Source: Legionella qingyii (GTDB taxonomy: Bacteria; Pseudomonadota; Gammaproteobacteria; Legionellales; Legionellaceae). From it: a DNA stretch of 64,000 nucleotides. The stretch lies in NCBI RefSeq assembly GCF_003184185.1, contig NZ_QHJG01000001.1, positions 1-64,000 on the forward strand, given 5' to 3'. The notes beneath the pieces are model-generated. The model was not told the DNA's origin, made no database searches, and saw only the letters and a list, made by a program, of their open reading frames with translations. A program made the translations under genes and the position numbers. Of this stretch, positions 18,697 to 28,341 are shown one piece after another. Each line of letters begins with the position of its first letter. Within the stretch, counting starts at the first letter, position 1.

Positions 18697-19911
18697 ATGT
18701 CTATTGAAGTCAAAGTACCTGTTTTGCCTGAGTCGGTTGCAGATGCAACTGTAGCAGCGTGGCATAAAAAAGTAGGTGATAAAGTTACCCGTGATGAGAA
18801 TTTACTCGATCTGGAAACAGACAAAGTCGTACTGGAAGTTCCTGCTCCTGCTGATGGAATACTGGCTGAAATAATGTTTCAAGAGGGTGACACAGTTCGT
18901 TCAGGTCAATTACTTGCCAAAATCAAAGAGGGTGCTGGATCTGAAGCTAAAGAAGAAAAAGCAGAAGCATCTAAGGCTAGTGAACAATCTGAACGTGATG
19001 AAGTAAGTGCTAAAGAAGATAAGTCAACCAGTCCTGTAGTTCGACGGATGATGGCAGAACATGACCTCCAGCCTGGGCAAATACAAGGCAGTGGCAAAGA
19101 TGGTCGTATTACTAAAGAAGATGTTCTCGCTTATATAGAATCGAGTAGAGAAAAAACATCCCAATCTAAAGAAAGTGGAAAAGAGCAAACACAAAAAGCA
19201 CCTATGGGCTTACGTGAAGAGCGTCGGGTTCCAATGACACGCTTGAGAGCTAAAATCGCGGAACGTTTATTGGAAGCTCAGCATAATGCAGCGATGTTGA
19301 CGACTTTTAATGAAGTCAACTTGAAAGCAGTGATGGACATGCGTACTCAATATAAAGACAGTTTTGAAAAAAAACACGGAGTCAAACTTGGGTTTATGTC
19401 CTTTTTCACCAAAGCTGTTGTCGAGTCATTAAAGCGTTTTCCTGCAGTGAATGCCTCTATAGATGGTCAGGATGTGGTTTATCATGGCTTTTATGATATT
19501 GGTATCGCCGTCTCTACTGAGAGAGGATTGGTCGTACCTGTGATTCGTGATGCAGATCAGATGAGTATGGCTGAAATTGAATTGGCAATTAATGATGCTG
19601 CAAAAAAGGCTAGAGAAGGTAAGTTAGCCATGGAAGACATGCAGGGAGGTACCTTTACTATCACGAATGGTGGGGTATTCGGTTCTTTATTAGCTACTCC
19701 GATCATTAATCCACCCCAAACTGGAATTTTGGGAATGCACAAAATTGAAGATAGACCTGTAGTGGAAAAAGGACAAATCGTGATTCGTCCTATGATGTAT
19801 GTGGCTTTATCTTATGATCATCGATTGATTGATGGTAAAGATTCAGTACAGTTTTTGGTAAGTGTGAAAGAGTTATTGGAAGATCCTGCTCGTCTTTTGC
19901 TTAATGTTTAA
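18697..19911 (+). CDS. sucB: 2-oxoglutarate dehydrogenase E2 (dihydrolipoyl succinyltransferase)
   Basis: 404 aa. N-terminal lipoyl domain with Lys43 in [14 protein letters not shown]; an acidic/Lys-rich linker (about 85-110); peripheral-subunit-binding domain [15 protein letters not shown] to [14 protein letters not shown]; a second charged linker; and a catalytic core ending in [16 protein letters not shown] with the catalytic His. It transfers the succinyl group to CoA. E3 (lpd) is not in this window. Confidence 0.97.
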   Translation: MSIEVKVPVLPESVADATVAAWHKKVGDKVTRDENLLDLETDKVVLEVPAPADGILAEIMFQEGDTVRSGQLLAKIKEGAGSEAKEEKAEASKASEQSERDEVSAKEDKSTSPVVRRMMAEHDLQPGQIQGSGKDGRITKEDVLAYIESSREKTSQSKESGKEQTQKAPMGLREERRVPMTRLRAKIAERLLEAQHNAAMLTTFNEVNLKAVMDMRTQYKDSFEKKHGVKLGFMSFFTKAVVESLKRFPAVNASIDGQDVVYHGFYDIGIAVSTERGLVVPVIRDADQMSMAEIELAINDAAKKAREGKLAMEDMQGGTFTITNGGVFGSLLATPIINPPQTGILGMHKIEDRPVVEKGQIVIRPMMYVALSYDHRLIDGKDSVQFLVSVKELLEDPARLLLNV

Positions 19912-19947
19912 TGAAATGTAACAGCGAAATTCGCTTTGGCACATAAA

Positions 19948-20036
19948 TGTAACTGGGTGAAGGCGCAGCTGGAGCCCAGGGGTTTTTAAATTTATCAATT
20001 GTACATCCTGAGTTTGGTCTTTCTTCACCCGGGATA
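19948..20036. repeat. REP-like imperfect palindrome between sucB and sucC
   Basis: Begins TGTAACTGGGTGAAGGCGCAGC and ends with TTCTTCACCCGGG; CTGGGTGAAG and CTTCACCCGG are inverted. Related in wording to the copy at 49705 (CTGGGTGAAGCG...TCACCCAGG). Dispersed repeat or terminator. Confidence 0.45.
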
Positions 20037-20098
20037 TGATGCATAAATTAACACTTATGAGTATTGACGAATTTTGCTTTTTTAGAAAGGTAATTGCA

Positions 20099-21259
20099 AT
20101 GAATTTACATGAATACCAGGCCAAACAATTATTTGCTAGCTACAACTTACCAGTACCAAACGGTGAAGTCGCTTACAGTGTTGAAGATGCAATGCAAGTT
20201 GCGTCACAGCTATCTACTGCGCGTTGGGTTGTTAAAGCCCAAGTACACGCTGGCGGTAGAGGAAAAGCTGGTGGTGTGAAATTGGTATCGAATAAAGATG
20301 AGTTAGCTGCAGCAGTCAAATCATTATTAGGTACACGTTTAGTTACATATCAAACCGATGCTCATGGACAACCAGTTAATGCTGTTTTAATTGAGGAAAC
20401 ATGTGATATTGGTAGAGAATTATATCTAGGAGCGGTTGTTGATCGCGCTACACGCCGTATCGTATTTATGGCTTCTACAGAGGGTGGTGTAGAAATCGAA
20501 AAAGTGGCTGAAGAAACGCCCGAAAAAATTTTTAAAGTAATTGTAGATCCTTTAGTTGGTGTGATGCCATTTCAATGCCGTGACGTAGGATTTAAATTAG
20601 GCCTCAAAGAGGATCAAATTAAGCAATTTACTCATTTGATGATGGGCTTAGGCAAAATGTTTGTTGATTGTGATCTGAGCTTATTAGAAATCAATCCACT
20701 AGTTGTAACAAAACAAGAACAATTAATTTGTTTGGATGGAAAAATTAATATCGATGGCAACGCATTATACCGTCAACCCAAATTAAAAAGCATGCGTGAT
20801 ACAACTCAAGAAGATGAGCGCGAAAATCGTGCCAGCGACTGGGAGTTAAATTATATTCCTCTAGATGGCACTATTGGCTGTATGGTAAACGGTGCTGGAT
20901 TGGCAATGGCGACCATGGACGTGATTAAGCTTCATGGTGGTGAACCGGCTAACTTTCTTGATGTTGGTGGTGGCGCGACTAAGGAACGAGTCAGTGAGGC
21001 ACTGAAAATTATTGTCTCCGATGACAACGTCAAAGGTATTTTGGTAAATATTTTTGGTGGTATCGTTCGTTGTGACCTCATTGCTGATGGTATTCTTGCT
21101 GCAGTGAAAGAAGTAGATGTAAAAATTCCTGTGGTGGTACGTCTTGAAGGTAATAATGCACAACTAGGTGCTGATATTTTAAATAAAAGTGATTTGAATG
21201 TGATTGCTGCAACCAGTTTAACTGATGCTGCGAAAAAGATTGTGGCAGCTGTTGCTTAA
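20099..21259 (+). CDS. sucC: Succinyl-CoA ligase (ADP-forming) beta subunit
   Basis: 386-aa ATP-grasp subunit starting [12 protein letters not shown], the usual SucC N-terminus; the in-frame ATG 63 bp upstream is not needed, and AGAAAGG precedes this start. Also seen: [14 protein letters not shown] (nucleotide binding), [23 protein letters not shown] and FLDVGGGA. With SucD it makes succinate and ATP from succinyl-CoA. Confidence 0.96.
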   Translation: MNLHEYQAKQLFASYNLPVPNGEVAYSVEDAMQVASQLSTARWVVKAQVHAGGRGKAGGVKLVSNKDELAAAVKSLLGTRLVTYQTDAHGQPVNAVLIEETCDIGRELYLGAVVDRATRRIVFMASTEGGVEIEKVAEETPEKIFKVIVDPLVGVMPFQCRDVGFKLGLKEDQIKQFTHLMMGLGKMFVDCDLSLLEINPLVVTKQEQLICLDGKINIDGNALYRQPKLKSMRDTTQEDERENRASDWELNYIPLDGTIGCMVNGAGLAMATMDVIKLHGGEPANFLDVGGGATKERVSEALKIIVSDDNVKGILVNIFGGIVRCDLIADGILAAVKEVDVKIPVVVRLEGNNAQLGADILNKSDLNVIAATSLTDAAKKIVAAVA

Positions 21260-21281
21260 TTACTAAATTTCGAGGTTAACA

Positions 21282-22157
21282 ATGAGTGTATTGGTTAATA
21301 AAAATACTAAGGTATTGTGTCAGGGGTTTACTGGAAAGCAAGGAACTTATCATTCAGAACAAGCGATTGCTTATGGCACACGTATGGTTGGTGGCGTGAC
21401 ACCCGGTAAAGGTGGACAGAAACATTTAGGCTTGCCGGTATTTAATACCATGCGTGAAGCCGTTGAAGAAACCAAAGCGGATGCGAGCGTGATTTACGTC
21501 CCCGCACCATTTTGCAAAGATTCTATTTTAGAAGCTGCAGATGCAGGCATTCAATTAATTGTTTGTATCACAGAGGGTGTGCCCGTATTGGATATGCTAC
21601 AGGTAAAGGTCTATTTAGAGAATAATACTCAAGCCCGTTTGATCGGACCCAATTGTCCTGGAATCATTACCCCAGGCGAATGCAAAATTGGGATTATGCC
21701 AGGTTCAATTCACCTACCTGGTAAAGTAGGTATTGTTTCGCGTTCTGGAACTTTAACTTATGAAGCAGTAAAACAAACCACAGATAAAGGGTTTGGTCAA
21801 AGTACGTGTATTGGCATAGGTGGTGATCCAATTCCTGGAACCAGTTTTATTGATGCTTTAGCTCTATTTGAACAAGATCCTCAAACAGAAGCGATTATCA
21901 TGGTGGGTGAAATCGGAGGTTCTGCAGAAGAAGAGGCAGCCGAATACATTAAATCACATGTTAGCAAACCTGTGGTTTCCTATATTGCGGGCGTTACCGC
22001 ACCTGCCGGAAAACGTATGGGGCATGCTGGTGCAATTATTTCTGGTGGCAAAGGGACTGCAGCTGAAAAATATGCAGCTTTAGAAGCTGCCGGGGTGAGA
22101 ACAGTACGTTCGCCTGCTGATTTAGGTGATGCAGTTGCCGAAGTTACAGGCTGGTAA
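21282..22157 (+). CDS. sucD: Succinyl-CoA ligase (ADP-forming) alpha subunit
   Basis: 291 aa. CoA-binding Rossmann start with [52 protein letters not shown], and the phospho-His loop [21 protein letters not shown] lies 22 bp after sucC with a GAGG ribosome-binding site, so sucCD are co-transcribed. Confidence 0.97.
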   Translation: MSVLVNKNTKVLCQGFTGKQGTYHSEQAIAYGTRMVGGVTPGKGGQKHLGLPVFNTMREAVEETKADASVIYVPAPFCKDSILEAADAGIQLIVCITEGVPVLDMLQVKVYLENNTQARLIGPNCPGIITPGECKIGIMPGSIHLPGKVGIVSRSGTLTYEAVKQTTDKGFGQSTCIGIGGDPIPGTSFIDALALFEQDPQTEAIIMVGEIGGSAEEEAAEYIKSHVSKPVVSYIAGVTAPAGKRMGHAGAIISGGKGTAAEKYAALEAAGVRTVRSPADLGDAVAEVTGW

Positions 22158-22340
22158 TCTATCAGGGTGTAATTCTGGGTTAAACAAGGCTACTATTGAT
22201 TTCATGATTTTGTGCCTTGATGATTTTTGTCAATCCCGCGAAGGCGTAAATCTATTCTTGCACAGGCACATGTCTTGTTAGAAATGGGTTTATGCCTCTG
22301 CGAGAACAACATGTTCATGGTCAATATAAGTGAGCAACGC

Positions 22341-22378
22341 CATAACCCAGAACAATTGAATATTAACTCTGGGTTATG
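22341..22378. repeat. 11-bp inverted repeat just before pdxH
   Basis: CATAACCCAGA (22341-22351) and TCTGGGTTATG (22368-22378) are perfect inverted arms with a 16-nt loop. The arms (ATAACCCAG/CTGGGTTAT) echo the element at 50651. It sits between sucD and pdxH and may terminate sucCD transcription or be a mobile palindrome. Confidence 0.5.
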
Positions 22379-22402
22379 TACCCAATTTTCTTATGGTACT
22401 TC

Positions 22403-23050
22403 ATGACAAATTTTCGAAGCATTGCAGATATAAGACGAGAATATGGTGATCTCAATTTAAGTGAACAATCACTTCCCGAAGATCCAATTGTTCAATTTAA
22501 GCTTTGGTTTGAAGATGTTTTAAAAAATGAAAAGAATGATCCTACTGCTATGGTTCTCTCCACCGTAGATGATCAAGGTTTCCCAGATTCTCGAGTTGTT
22601 CTGTTAAAAGGTTTGGAAGGGGGGAATTTTGTTTTTTTTACGAATTATCAAAGTAAAAAATCAAAGCAAATTCAAAACAATCCATATGTAGCACTTAATT
22701 TTTACTGGCCAGAAATGGCAAGACAAGTGCGTATTCGAGGTCAAATAACATCGATTGATAAAGAACAATCAGATCTATATTTTTCTACAAGACCGATCAA
22801 AAGCCAATTCAGTGCTATTGTTTCTCCGCAAAGCCATGAAATTGAAGGAAGAGAAGCATTGGAAAAAGCCCTGAATGATTTAATTCAAAAACATGGACAA
22901 GAACCCGTGTTACGTCCTACATTTTGGGGCGGCTACATGGTTATTCCTAATGAAATTGAGTTTTGGCAAGGACGGGATAACCGTTTGCACGATAGAATTC
23001 ACTATTATCTAAAAAATGGGCAATGGACGTTTCATCGCCTAGCACCATAG
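22403..23050 (+). CDS. pdxH: Pyridoxamine 5'-phosphate oxidase
   Basis: About 215 aa, FMN-dependent, makes pyridoxal phosphate from PNP/PMP. Start taken at [15 protein letters not shown], the family's normal N-terminal block; the upstream ATG at 22376 falls inside a hairpin. Motifs: [59 protein letters not shown], and C-terminal [14 protein letters not shown] to WTFHRLAP. Confidence 0.95.
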   Translation: MTNFRSIADIRREYGDLNLSEQSLPEDPIVQFKLWFEDVLKNEKNDPTAMVLSTVDDQGFPDSRVVLLKGLEGGNFVFFTNYQSKKSKQIQNNPYVALNFYWPEMARQVRIRGQITSIDKEQSDLYFSTRPIKSQFSAIVSPQSHEIEGREALEKALNDLIQKHGQEPVLRPTFWGGYMVIPNEIEFWQGRDNRLHDRIHYYLKNGQWTFHRLAP

Positions 23051-23389
23051 TAATAACATGTATTGGCGGCAAAATTTGCCGGCAAGAAATTAAGTTCTGC
23101 CATAAATGTACATTTCATCCCTCTTTTTGTTCTTACTCTATTTTTTCTGTTTCTTAAAGATACAGAAAAAAACTTGGCCTGATAATTGCTTTATATAATA
23201 TAGAATTATAAAAACTCTCATTGATGTTGTTGTTATTTTTTTTCAGGTTAAAGAAAAATTTGTCAAGATTTAGTAAATGTTTTTATTTGGTAAATAAGCG
23301 TTTATAGAAAGTCGTAAAATTGTTTTAAGTGTAGAAATTATTAACAGTATTAAAGGTAAATACTGTACGAATAAATAGAGGGTATAATC
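23051..23389. other. Long AT-rich leader region before the letE-like gene
   Basis: 339 bp without a gene. It contains a hairpin near 23064-23086 (GGCAAAATTTGCC core) that could end pdxH transcription, a 10-bp perfect stem TTTTTTCTGT/ACAGAAAAAA (23141-23150 and 23162-23171), and an 8-bp palindrome close to the next start codon (listed separately). This is unusually structured for a gap before a small gene. Confidence 0.45.
23344..23366. promoter_or_regulatory. Inverted repeat upstream of the letE-like gene
   Basis: ACAGTATT (23344-23351) and AATACTGT (23359-23366) flank 7 nt, ending 23 bp before the start codon. It could be an operator or a 5'-UTR stem-loop controlling translation. AGAGGG at 23377-23382 is the likely ribosome-binding site. 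Confidence 0.4.
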
Positions 23390-23764
23390 ATGAACGACAT
23401 AACAGCCTTACTACCACATATTAAATTACGTTTTAACATTGAACATCCAAGCTATGAAGACAGTTATGCATTTGGATATGAATGTGCACTGGCAGAAGTA
23501 GCGGAACAAGATAATCCATTTCGTGAAGGAACCCAACAAGCAGAACACTGGTTAGAAGGATGGTGGGATGCAATTGAGGGCGAAGAACCTTTATTTGAAT
23601 TGAATGCTTTAGAAAAAGAGGAATTGACCACGGGTGAAGGGGTCGCTGCAAATGATCAAGAGTATGGTCATAAGCATGGCTTTTTGTCCCTGGTAATCGA
23701 AATTAGCGGTGCTATAGCAGCTTCTGCAATTGTTGGATACCAATTGTTTGAGTTGGTAGCATAG
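23390..23764 (+). CDS. letE: LetE-like transmission trait enhancer protein
   Basis: 124-aa acidic protein with a hydrophobic C-terminal segment (SLVIEISGAIAASAIVGYQL). I call it LetE from position (directly after sdh-suc-pdxH and before an MFS gene and fis, as I recall for L. pneumophila letE) and from size; I cannot confirm the sequence match. LetE was reported to promote expression of transmission-phase traits such as flagellation; its biochemical role is not known. The middle block YEDSYAFGYECALAEVAEQ is followed by EGWWDAIEGEEPLFEL. If not LetE, it is an uncharacterised small protein. Confidence 0.6.
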   Translation: MNDITALLPHIKLRFNIEHPSYEDSYAFGYECALAEVAEQDNPFREGTQQAEHWLEGWWDAIEGEEPLFELNALEKEELTTGEGVAANDQEYGHKHGFLSLVIEISGAIAASAIVGYQLFELVA

Positions 23765-23989
23765 ATTTTATACGTAAAAGTTATAAAGTGGTTGTAATTT
23801 TATTACTTTGTCGTACTAGTTTGCGTCCATTGGGATACGTAATCCCTTAGTGAGGGAGCTCCAGCAGAGATATGAACATTATAACAAAGTTATCATGTTA
23901 AAATCAGGAGATCCTTCGTCGTAAACTCCTCAGGATGACGTGATTACGAACGACATGTCGTAATATGCGTCAACCTCATTTGATATATT

Positions 23990-24379
23990 CTAATCTTTGA
24001 ACAGCTTGAGTATCATAGACCGCATTCGCGCGGTTTCGGACGGATTAAATTCTTTATAAATTTCACTACCTATGTTGAGGCATATAGTCACATTATCACC
24101 AAGCCCCTTAAGTAAGTCGACACCAGATAATTTAAGGAGTTTTATGTCCTTCACAATATCACTAGCCCAAGCATCAAGATAGCTCATTTCAGTAAATACT
24201 GGAAGGAAGATATGCTCTCCCTCTTGTAAAAATAACACCACAGGTTGGTCATCATTAGAACTTTGTTCTACAGGGATAATGAAGTTGGCTTTAATAAATT
24301 CAAGATAAGCTTTATTCGCTTCTTTGGAATTACCAGCTGCTTCAAGAGCTTCTTTAATTGCAAGGTTAAGAGCGTTCAT
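23990..24379 (-). CDS. SseB-like N-terminal domain protein
   Basis: 129 aa. The central part (QPVVLFLQEGEHIFLPVFTE followed by YLDAWASD) fits the SseB N-terminal domain pattern, in which a 'lPvFts' strand recurs. Function unknown; SseB-type domains occur in secretion-associated and many uncharacterised proteins. I start it at MNALNLAIKE, preceded on its strand by an AAGG; the longer frame (to 24451) has an unlikely N-terminus. It stands alone between letE-like and MFS genes on the opposite strand. Confidence 0.55.
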   Translation of the reverse strand: MNALNLAIKEALEAAGNSKEANKAYLEFIKANFIIPVEQSSNDDQPVVLFLQEGEHIFLPVFTEMSYLDAWASDIVKDIKLLKLSGVDLLKGLGDNVTICLNIGSEIYKEFNPSETARMRSMILKLFKD

Positions 24380-24764
24380 TTTTTGCCTTAGTTGTAATTT
24401 TGGACGATACCCCGGCATTTTGGTGTAAAAACAGCCGAAAATAGTATACATATAGCGATACTAGGTATATGTTATGCCATATATATCAAGTACGACAATT
24501 ATAACCATTTTCTGTACCTATGAAAATGAAACCAAACTATGTGTTGAAATAAATGACAACAGCAGTATAATGTAGGTTTTGTTTGACAGATTTATTGCTC
24601 ATTTTTTGGATAAATATTGTTAGTTTTTTTCATTTTTATACTGCTAACGATATAAAAGTGAGTTGTTAAATGAAATGCTGGCAATCTTTATCTTGGGGTT
24701 ATTTTTTGATGTGTGTGTTGTAACCCTACAAAGCCGACTAGGATCTTATTAGCGTAGAGAGTTT
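24380..24764. other. Intergenic region before the MFS transporter gene
   Basis: 385 bp, strongly AT-rich. It contains a good sigma70-like promoter (24544-24571, listed separately), which leaves a leader of about 187 nt before the MFS start. A 17-codon ORF within that leader (24670-24723) is noted but not supported as a gene. Confidence 0.4.
24544..24571 (+). promoter_or_regulatory. Predicted sigma70 promoter upstream of the MFS gene
   Basis: -35 TTGAAA at 24544-24549, 16-bp spacer, -10 TATAAT at 24566-24571 (perfect consensus hexamer). Predicts a start near 24578 and an untranslated leader of roughly 187 nt. Confidence 0.45.
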
Positions 24765-26060
24765 ATGAACAAAATACATGAGTCAAGAGTAGAAGTTTAT
24801 ACCAGTAAAAATTATATGGGATTTGCTTGGTTAGTATGGGGGTTGGCTGCTGCATTCTATTTTTCTGATTATATGGCTCGTGTTGCTCCTGGAGTAATGC
24901 ATCGATACTTACAAATTGATTTTGGAATAAACGAAGCAGGTTTTGGTATTTTGACTGCCTCATTTTATATCCCTTATATCCTTATGCAAATCCCTGTCGG
25001 ACTCACAGTAGACCGCTTAAGTATACGTTGGCTACTCACAGTGATGTCGTTAGTTACGGCTTTTGGCTGTTGTGTTTTTGGTCTTGCGGATAGCCTATTT
25101 ATGGGCTCAATAGGTAGGATGCTTATAGGTTTTAGCGCGGCTTTTGCTTTCGTTTGCTCACTTCGATTGGCTACATCTTGGTTTCCCCCTACAATGCTGG
25201 GTTTGCTTGCAGGTTTAACACAGGCTTTAGGAATGCTAGGTGCTGCTGCTGGAGAAGCTCCAGTTTCATTTTTAGTCACTAATGTGGGATGGCGCCACAG
25301 TATGTTGATTATTGCATTTCTGTTCATTGCACTTGCAGCCCTATTGTACCAATTCGTACAAGATAAACCTGGTGAGCATCGTAGTGAGATCCGCTCTGCA
25401 AATCAGCTCAGTATTCTTCAGAGTTTAAAAGTCATATTATCATGCAGACAAACCTGGCTTAATGCGTTATATGCTGGATTTTTATTTGGACCAACTGCTG
25501 TTATTGGCGAGGCAATTGGTCCTGCATATCTGCAATTCGGCAGGGGGTTAGGTGCTCATGCGGCCGCTTTTGCTACTGGATTAATTTTTATCGGTTGGGG
25601 TATTAGTGGTCCTTTATCCGGTTGGCTTTCAGACAAGATGGGACGTCGTAAACCTTTAATGATTATTTCTGCATTATTTGGTGTCGTTTTCACATCCTTG
25701 TATGTATTTAGTCCTACTTTAAGTCAAAACTCAGCTTATTTATTGTTCTTCCTTTTTGGTCTAACCAATACCGGTGTTGCTATTGCTTATGCCGTTTCAA
25801 CTGAAATCCATGATAGAAATGTGATAGGAACTTCTATTGCGTTTACTAACATGGTATCGATTTTTGTAGGGGCGTTATTGCAGCCCTTAGTCGGACGATT
25901 GGTTGACATGGTATCTGGTGCTCGTGCTTATAATGTCGAAACGTTATTACTTCCTGATTTCCAAGCAGGTTTGAAGTTGCTACCACTTTGTTCCATTATC
26001 GCACTTGTGTTGGCATTTACTGTTAAAGAAACATACTGTAAACCCCAAAAGCACGCCTAA
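24765..26060 (+). CDS. Major facilitator superfamily transporter
   Basis: 431 aa with twelve hydrophobic segments in the inner membrane. The loop 2-3 signature is IPVGLTVDRLSIRWLL, and the equivalent in the second half is GWLSDKMGRRKPLMI. The N-terminal SDYMARVAPGVM resembles the D-galactonate/glucarate and Legionella Pht-like branches of the family, but no substrate can be named. Start ATG preceded by GAGAG. The gene is probably monocistronic with a long leader. Confidence 0.88.
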   Translation: MNKIHESRVEVYTSKNYMGFAWLVWGLAAAFYFSDYMARVAPGVMHRYLQIDFGINEAGFGILTASFYIPYILMQIPVGLTVDRLSIRWLLTVMSLVTAFGCCVFGLADSLFMGSIGRMLIGFSAAFAFVCSLRLATSWFPPTMLGLLAGLTQALGMLGAAAGEAPVSFLVTNVGWRHSMLIIAFLFIALAALLYQFVQDKPGEHRSEIRSANQLSILQSLKVILSCRQTWLNALYAGFLFGPTAVIGEAIGPAYLQFGRGLGAHAAAFATGLIFIGWGISGPLSGWLSDKMGRRKPLMIISALFGVVFTSLYVFSPTLSQNSAYLLFFLFGLTNTGVAIAYAVSTEIHDRNVIGTSIAFTNMVSIFVGALLQPLVGRLVDMVSGARAYNVETLLLPDFQAGLKLLPLCSIIALVLAFTVKETYCKPQKHA

Positions 26061-26193
26061 GTGCTTGAAATTGTGTTGATTGATAAGAAAATAGTTACAA
26101 CTGTTTTTTTATATGCTTATCGCACTCTGATGTTATTTGCTGTTATACTTTCAGCTGCAGTTTTGTATGCGAATTAATAACATGGAGACGAGA

Positions 26194-27654
26194 ATGAAAA
26201 AATTTACAGGATTAGTAATTATCCTGGCCGTTCTAATTCTAGGCGGATATTATGGTATGGGCGTTCTTACTGAACGAACAATCAGAAAGAATATAGAAGT
26301 AATTGACCAGTCTAATGGGCTTTATGCTGAAATCCAACAATACAATAAAGGATTATTTAACTCTGAAGCTCAAATTAAGTGGCGCCTGCATATTCCCGAG
26401 CGTGTAGTACAAGATGAAAATGGACAGACTAAAACTCTTCCTGCTCAAGACTATAACATGGAGATGCCACTAACAATCCATCATGGCCCTTTTATTTATG
26501 CAAACAAACAATTACGTTTTGGATTGGGTTATGGTGAGGCAGTTTTTCCATTCCCTGCAGAATACAATCAACAATTTGAAGCTCAATTTACTGCAAACTC
26601 CGTAAAACCACAGTTAGATTTAAGTATTTTTGTTAATTACCTTAATGAAAGTACTGTGGAATTCAGCGTTCCTAATTTTAAATTAATTGCAAAAGATGGT
26701 TCTGGCGACCTTGAATGGTTAGGAATGAATTCAAAAACCACAATGTCTTCTGGGATGGGTAAAGTTGCTGGTAAAATCGTTCTGGATGGTTTAAAAGCTA
26801 CTAAAGAGGGTACTCGAATTACTTTAAACAAGGTATCCAGTGATTATGATTTGCATGAAACACCTGCCGGATTGTATCTGGGCGATGCAAATTTCTCCCT
26901 ACCTTCTTTTGATGTTTTTGTAAAAGATCAAAAACTGTTTTCGTTGAATGACCTTATAATTAAGTCAGATAGCGATATTGAACAACATCTTTTCAATACT
27001 CATTTTAACCTTGCTTTAAAATCAGTATTAGCGAATGGACAAAATTATGGTCCAGGGGAGTTGGATGTTGCTTTAAGAAATCTTGACGCGGATGTACTGG
27101 CTAAAATTAACCAACAAACAACAGCCATGCAAAATGGGAATGACACCCAACGGCAACAAGCAATGCTTGCTCTTCTCCCTGAACTACCCAAATTATTTAA
27201 CAAGGGTGCAGAGTTTGAGATTTCTAAACTTAGCCTCAAGATTCCTCAAGGACAGGTTGAAGGGAATCTTTATGTAACATTGCCTAAAGGTGAAAATGCT
27301 AATCCATTTGAAATGATGCAAAAAATTCAAGGAAAGGCGAAGTTACAAGTTCCGGCAGAAGCTGTAAAAGCGGTTATGAAGCAATCAGTGATACAACAAA
27401 TTTCCAATAAACCTGACTTGCAACAAACCTTAACTCAGCAGCTCCAAGCAAGCCAAGCTGCAGACCAAACAAATCAACCTGCTTTAACGCCTGAGCAATT
27501 GGCAGAAATGCAAACAAATAAACAACTAAGCGCATTACAACAAAATGGGCTAATTACAGTCCAAGGTACGGATTATGTAATAGAAGTGAGTTTAGACCAA
27601 GGTAAATTCACAATTAATGGAAAACCTTATGACCCTTCAATGATGAAATTCTAG
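26194..27654 (+). CDS. DUF945 family exported/membrane-anchored protein
   Basis: 486 aa. Starts MKKFTGLVIILAVLILGGYY, a signal-anchor helix, then TERTIRKNIEVIDQ, the usual opening of DUF945 (YdgA-like) proteins, followed by a long beta-rich repetitive region (LNEST, FKLIAKDGSGDLEW) and a Gln-rich C-terminal region (about 400-455). A GGAGACGAG ribosome-binding site supports this start over the longer frame. Function unknown; family members are large periplasmic/inner-membrane proteins. Confidence 0.8.
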   Translation: MKKFTGLVIILAVLILGGYYGMGVLTERTIRKNIEVIDQSNGLYAEIQQYNKGLFNSEAQIKWRLHIPERVVQDENGQTKTLPAQDYNMEMPLTIHHGPFIYANKQLRFGLGYGEAVFPFPAEYNQQFEAQFTANSVKPQLDLSIFVNYLNESTVEFSVPNFKLIAKDGSGDLEWLGMNSKTTMSSGMGKVAGKIVLDGLKATKEGTRITLNKVSSDYDLHETPAGLYLGDANFSLPSFDVFVKDQKLFSLNDLIIKSDSDIEQHLFNTHFNLALKSVLANGQNYGPGELDVALRNLDADVLAKINQQTTAMQNGNDTQRQQAMLALLPELPKLFNKGAEFEISKLSLKIPQGQVEGNLYVTLPKGENANPFEMMQKIQGKAKLQVPAEAVKAVMKQSVIQQISNKPDLQQTLTQQLQASQAADQTNQPALTPEQLAEMQTNKQLSALQQNGLITVQGTDYVIEVSLDQGKFTINGKPYDPSMMKF

Positions 27655-27778
27655 GATGCAACTGGAGTAATTTTGTAAGGAGTAGATCGTAAAAAGCAGC
27701 CTACTCCCTATAAGAACTTTTTGAACTGATATTCAACATTATATATTGATTTTTAATACAGTTTTTTCTGTTCTACCC

Positions 27779-27807
27779 TTGTCTCAATGGGCTTGTTTCG
27801 GTAATAT
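27779..27807 (+). promoter_or_regulatory. Predicted promoter of fis
   Basis: -35 TTGTCT (27779-27784), 17-bp spacer, -10 TAATAT (27802-27807). The leader would be about 23 nt and carries a strong AAAGGAGGAG ribosome-binding site 9 nt before the ATG. Confidence 0.45.
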
Positions 27808-27836
27808 ACTGTTTTTAAAAGGAGGAGCTAATAATA

Positions 27837-28118
27837 ATGACAACAATCAGTAATGAAGTAGTGGATAACACCGCTTCACTGGCCGAAAGCGTAACTCTTT
27901 CAGTGCAAAAATATTTTTCAGAGCTTAAGGGAACTGATCCTGTTGACTTATACCAATTTGTACTTGAAGAGATTGAAACACCATTATTTCGTGCAGTAAT
28001 GGAACATTGTAAATACAATCAGTCTCGAGCAGCAATTATGCTGGGGATTAGTCGTGGAACTTTAAGAACCAAATTACGTCGATATTTCGATGATAAATAT
28101 GTTGGTACTCGCGACTAA
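27837..28118 (+). CDS. fis: Fis-family DNA-binding protein
   Basis: 93-aa nucleoid protein with the C-terminal Fis helix-turn-helix NQSRAAIMLGISRGTLRTKL. The N-terminal part (about 1-45) has the acidic/hydrophobic region that forms the beta-hairpin arms in E. coli Fis. Unlike E. coli it is not behind dusB; it has its own promoter and terminator. Legionella carries several fis paralogues, which regulate growth-phase genes and effectors; by position this matches the one I recall as fis1. Confidence 0.88.
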   Translation: MTTISNEVVDNTASLAESVTLSVQKYFSELKGTDPVDLYQFVLEEIETPLFRAVMEHCKYNQSRAAIMLGISRGTLRTKLRRYFDDKYVGTRD

Positions 28119-28131
28119 TAAAATTTATAGT

Positions 28132-28162
28132 AAAAAAAGGGAGCTTTTAGCTCCTTTTTTTT
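28132..28162. terminator. Rho-independent terminator after fis
   Basis: Stem GGAGC/GCTCC (28140-28154) with an A7 run before and a T8 run after, so it can terminate in both directions. Confidence 0.85.
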
Positions 28163-28257
28163 AGGTTCAGTTTTTGGCTAGAGAATCCAGTCTGTAATAT
28201 AAATAGTTGTAAGGGTGTGGGGGATAAACTAAAAGATAGTGGACACTTATGATTAGT

Positions 28258-28332
28258 GTAGCCTGGATGAACCGAAGTGGAGAGCCCCGGGCTTCTATCA
28301 AAGATTTCCCGGTTGTTGTGGCTTTCATCCAG
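28258..28332. repeat. REP-like palindromic element (copy between fis and prs)
   Basis: Starts GTAGCCTGGATGAACCGAAG and ends GGCTTTCATCCAG; the ends CTGGATGAA/TTTCATCCAG can pair. Contains AGCCCCGGGCT inside. Belongs to the same family as copies at 4348, 5216 and 49705. Lies between converging genes. Confidence 0.6.
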
Positions 28333-28341
28333 ATTTTAAAT

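Noticed and set aside
23904..23942. AGGAGATCCTTCGTCG...CTCAGGATGAC, resembling repeats known from other intracellular bacteria
   Set aside because: Only one copy noticed in the window, so I cannot call it a repeat here.
24670..24723. 17-codon ORF MKCWQSLSWGYFLMCVL in the MFS leader, considered as a leader peptide
   Set aside because: Two separated Trp codons and no attenuator-type alternative hairpins seen; too short to support.
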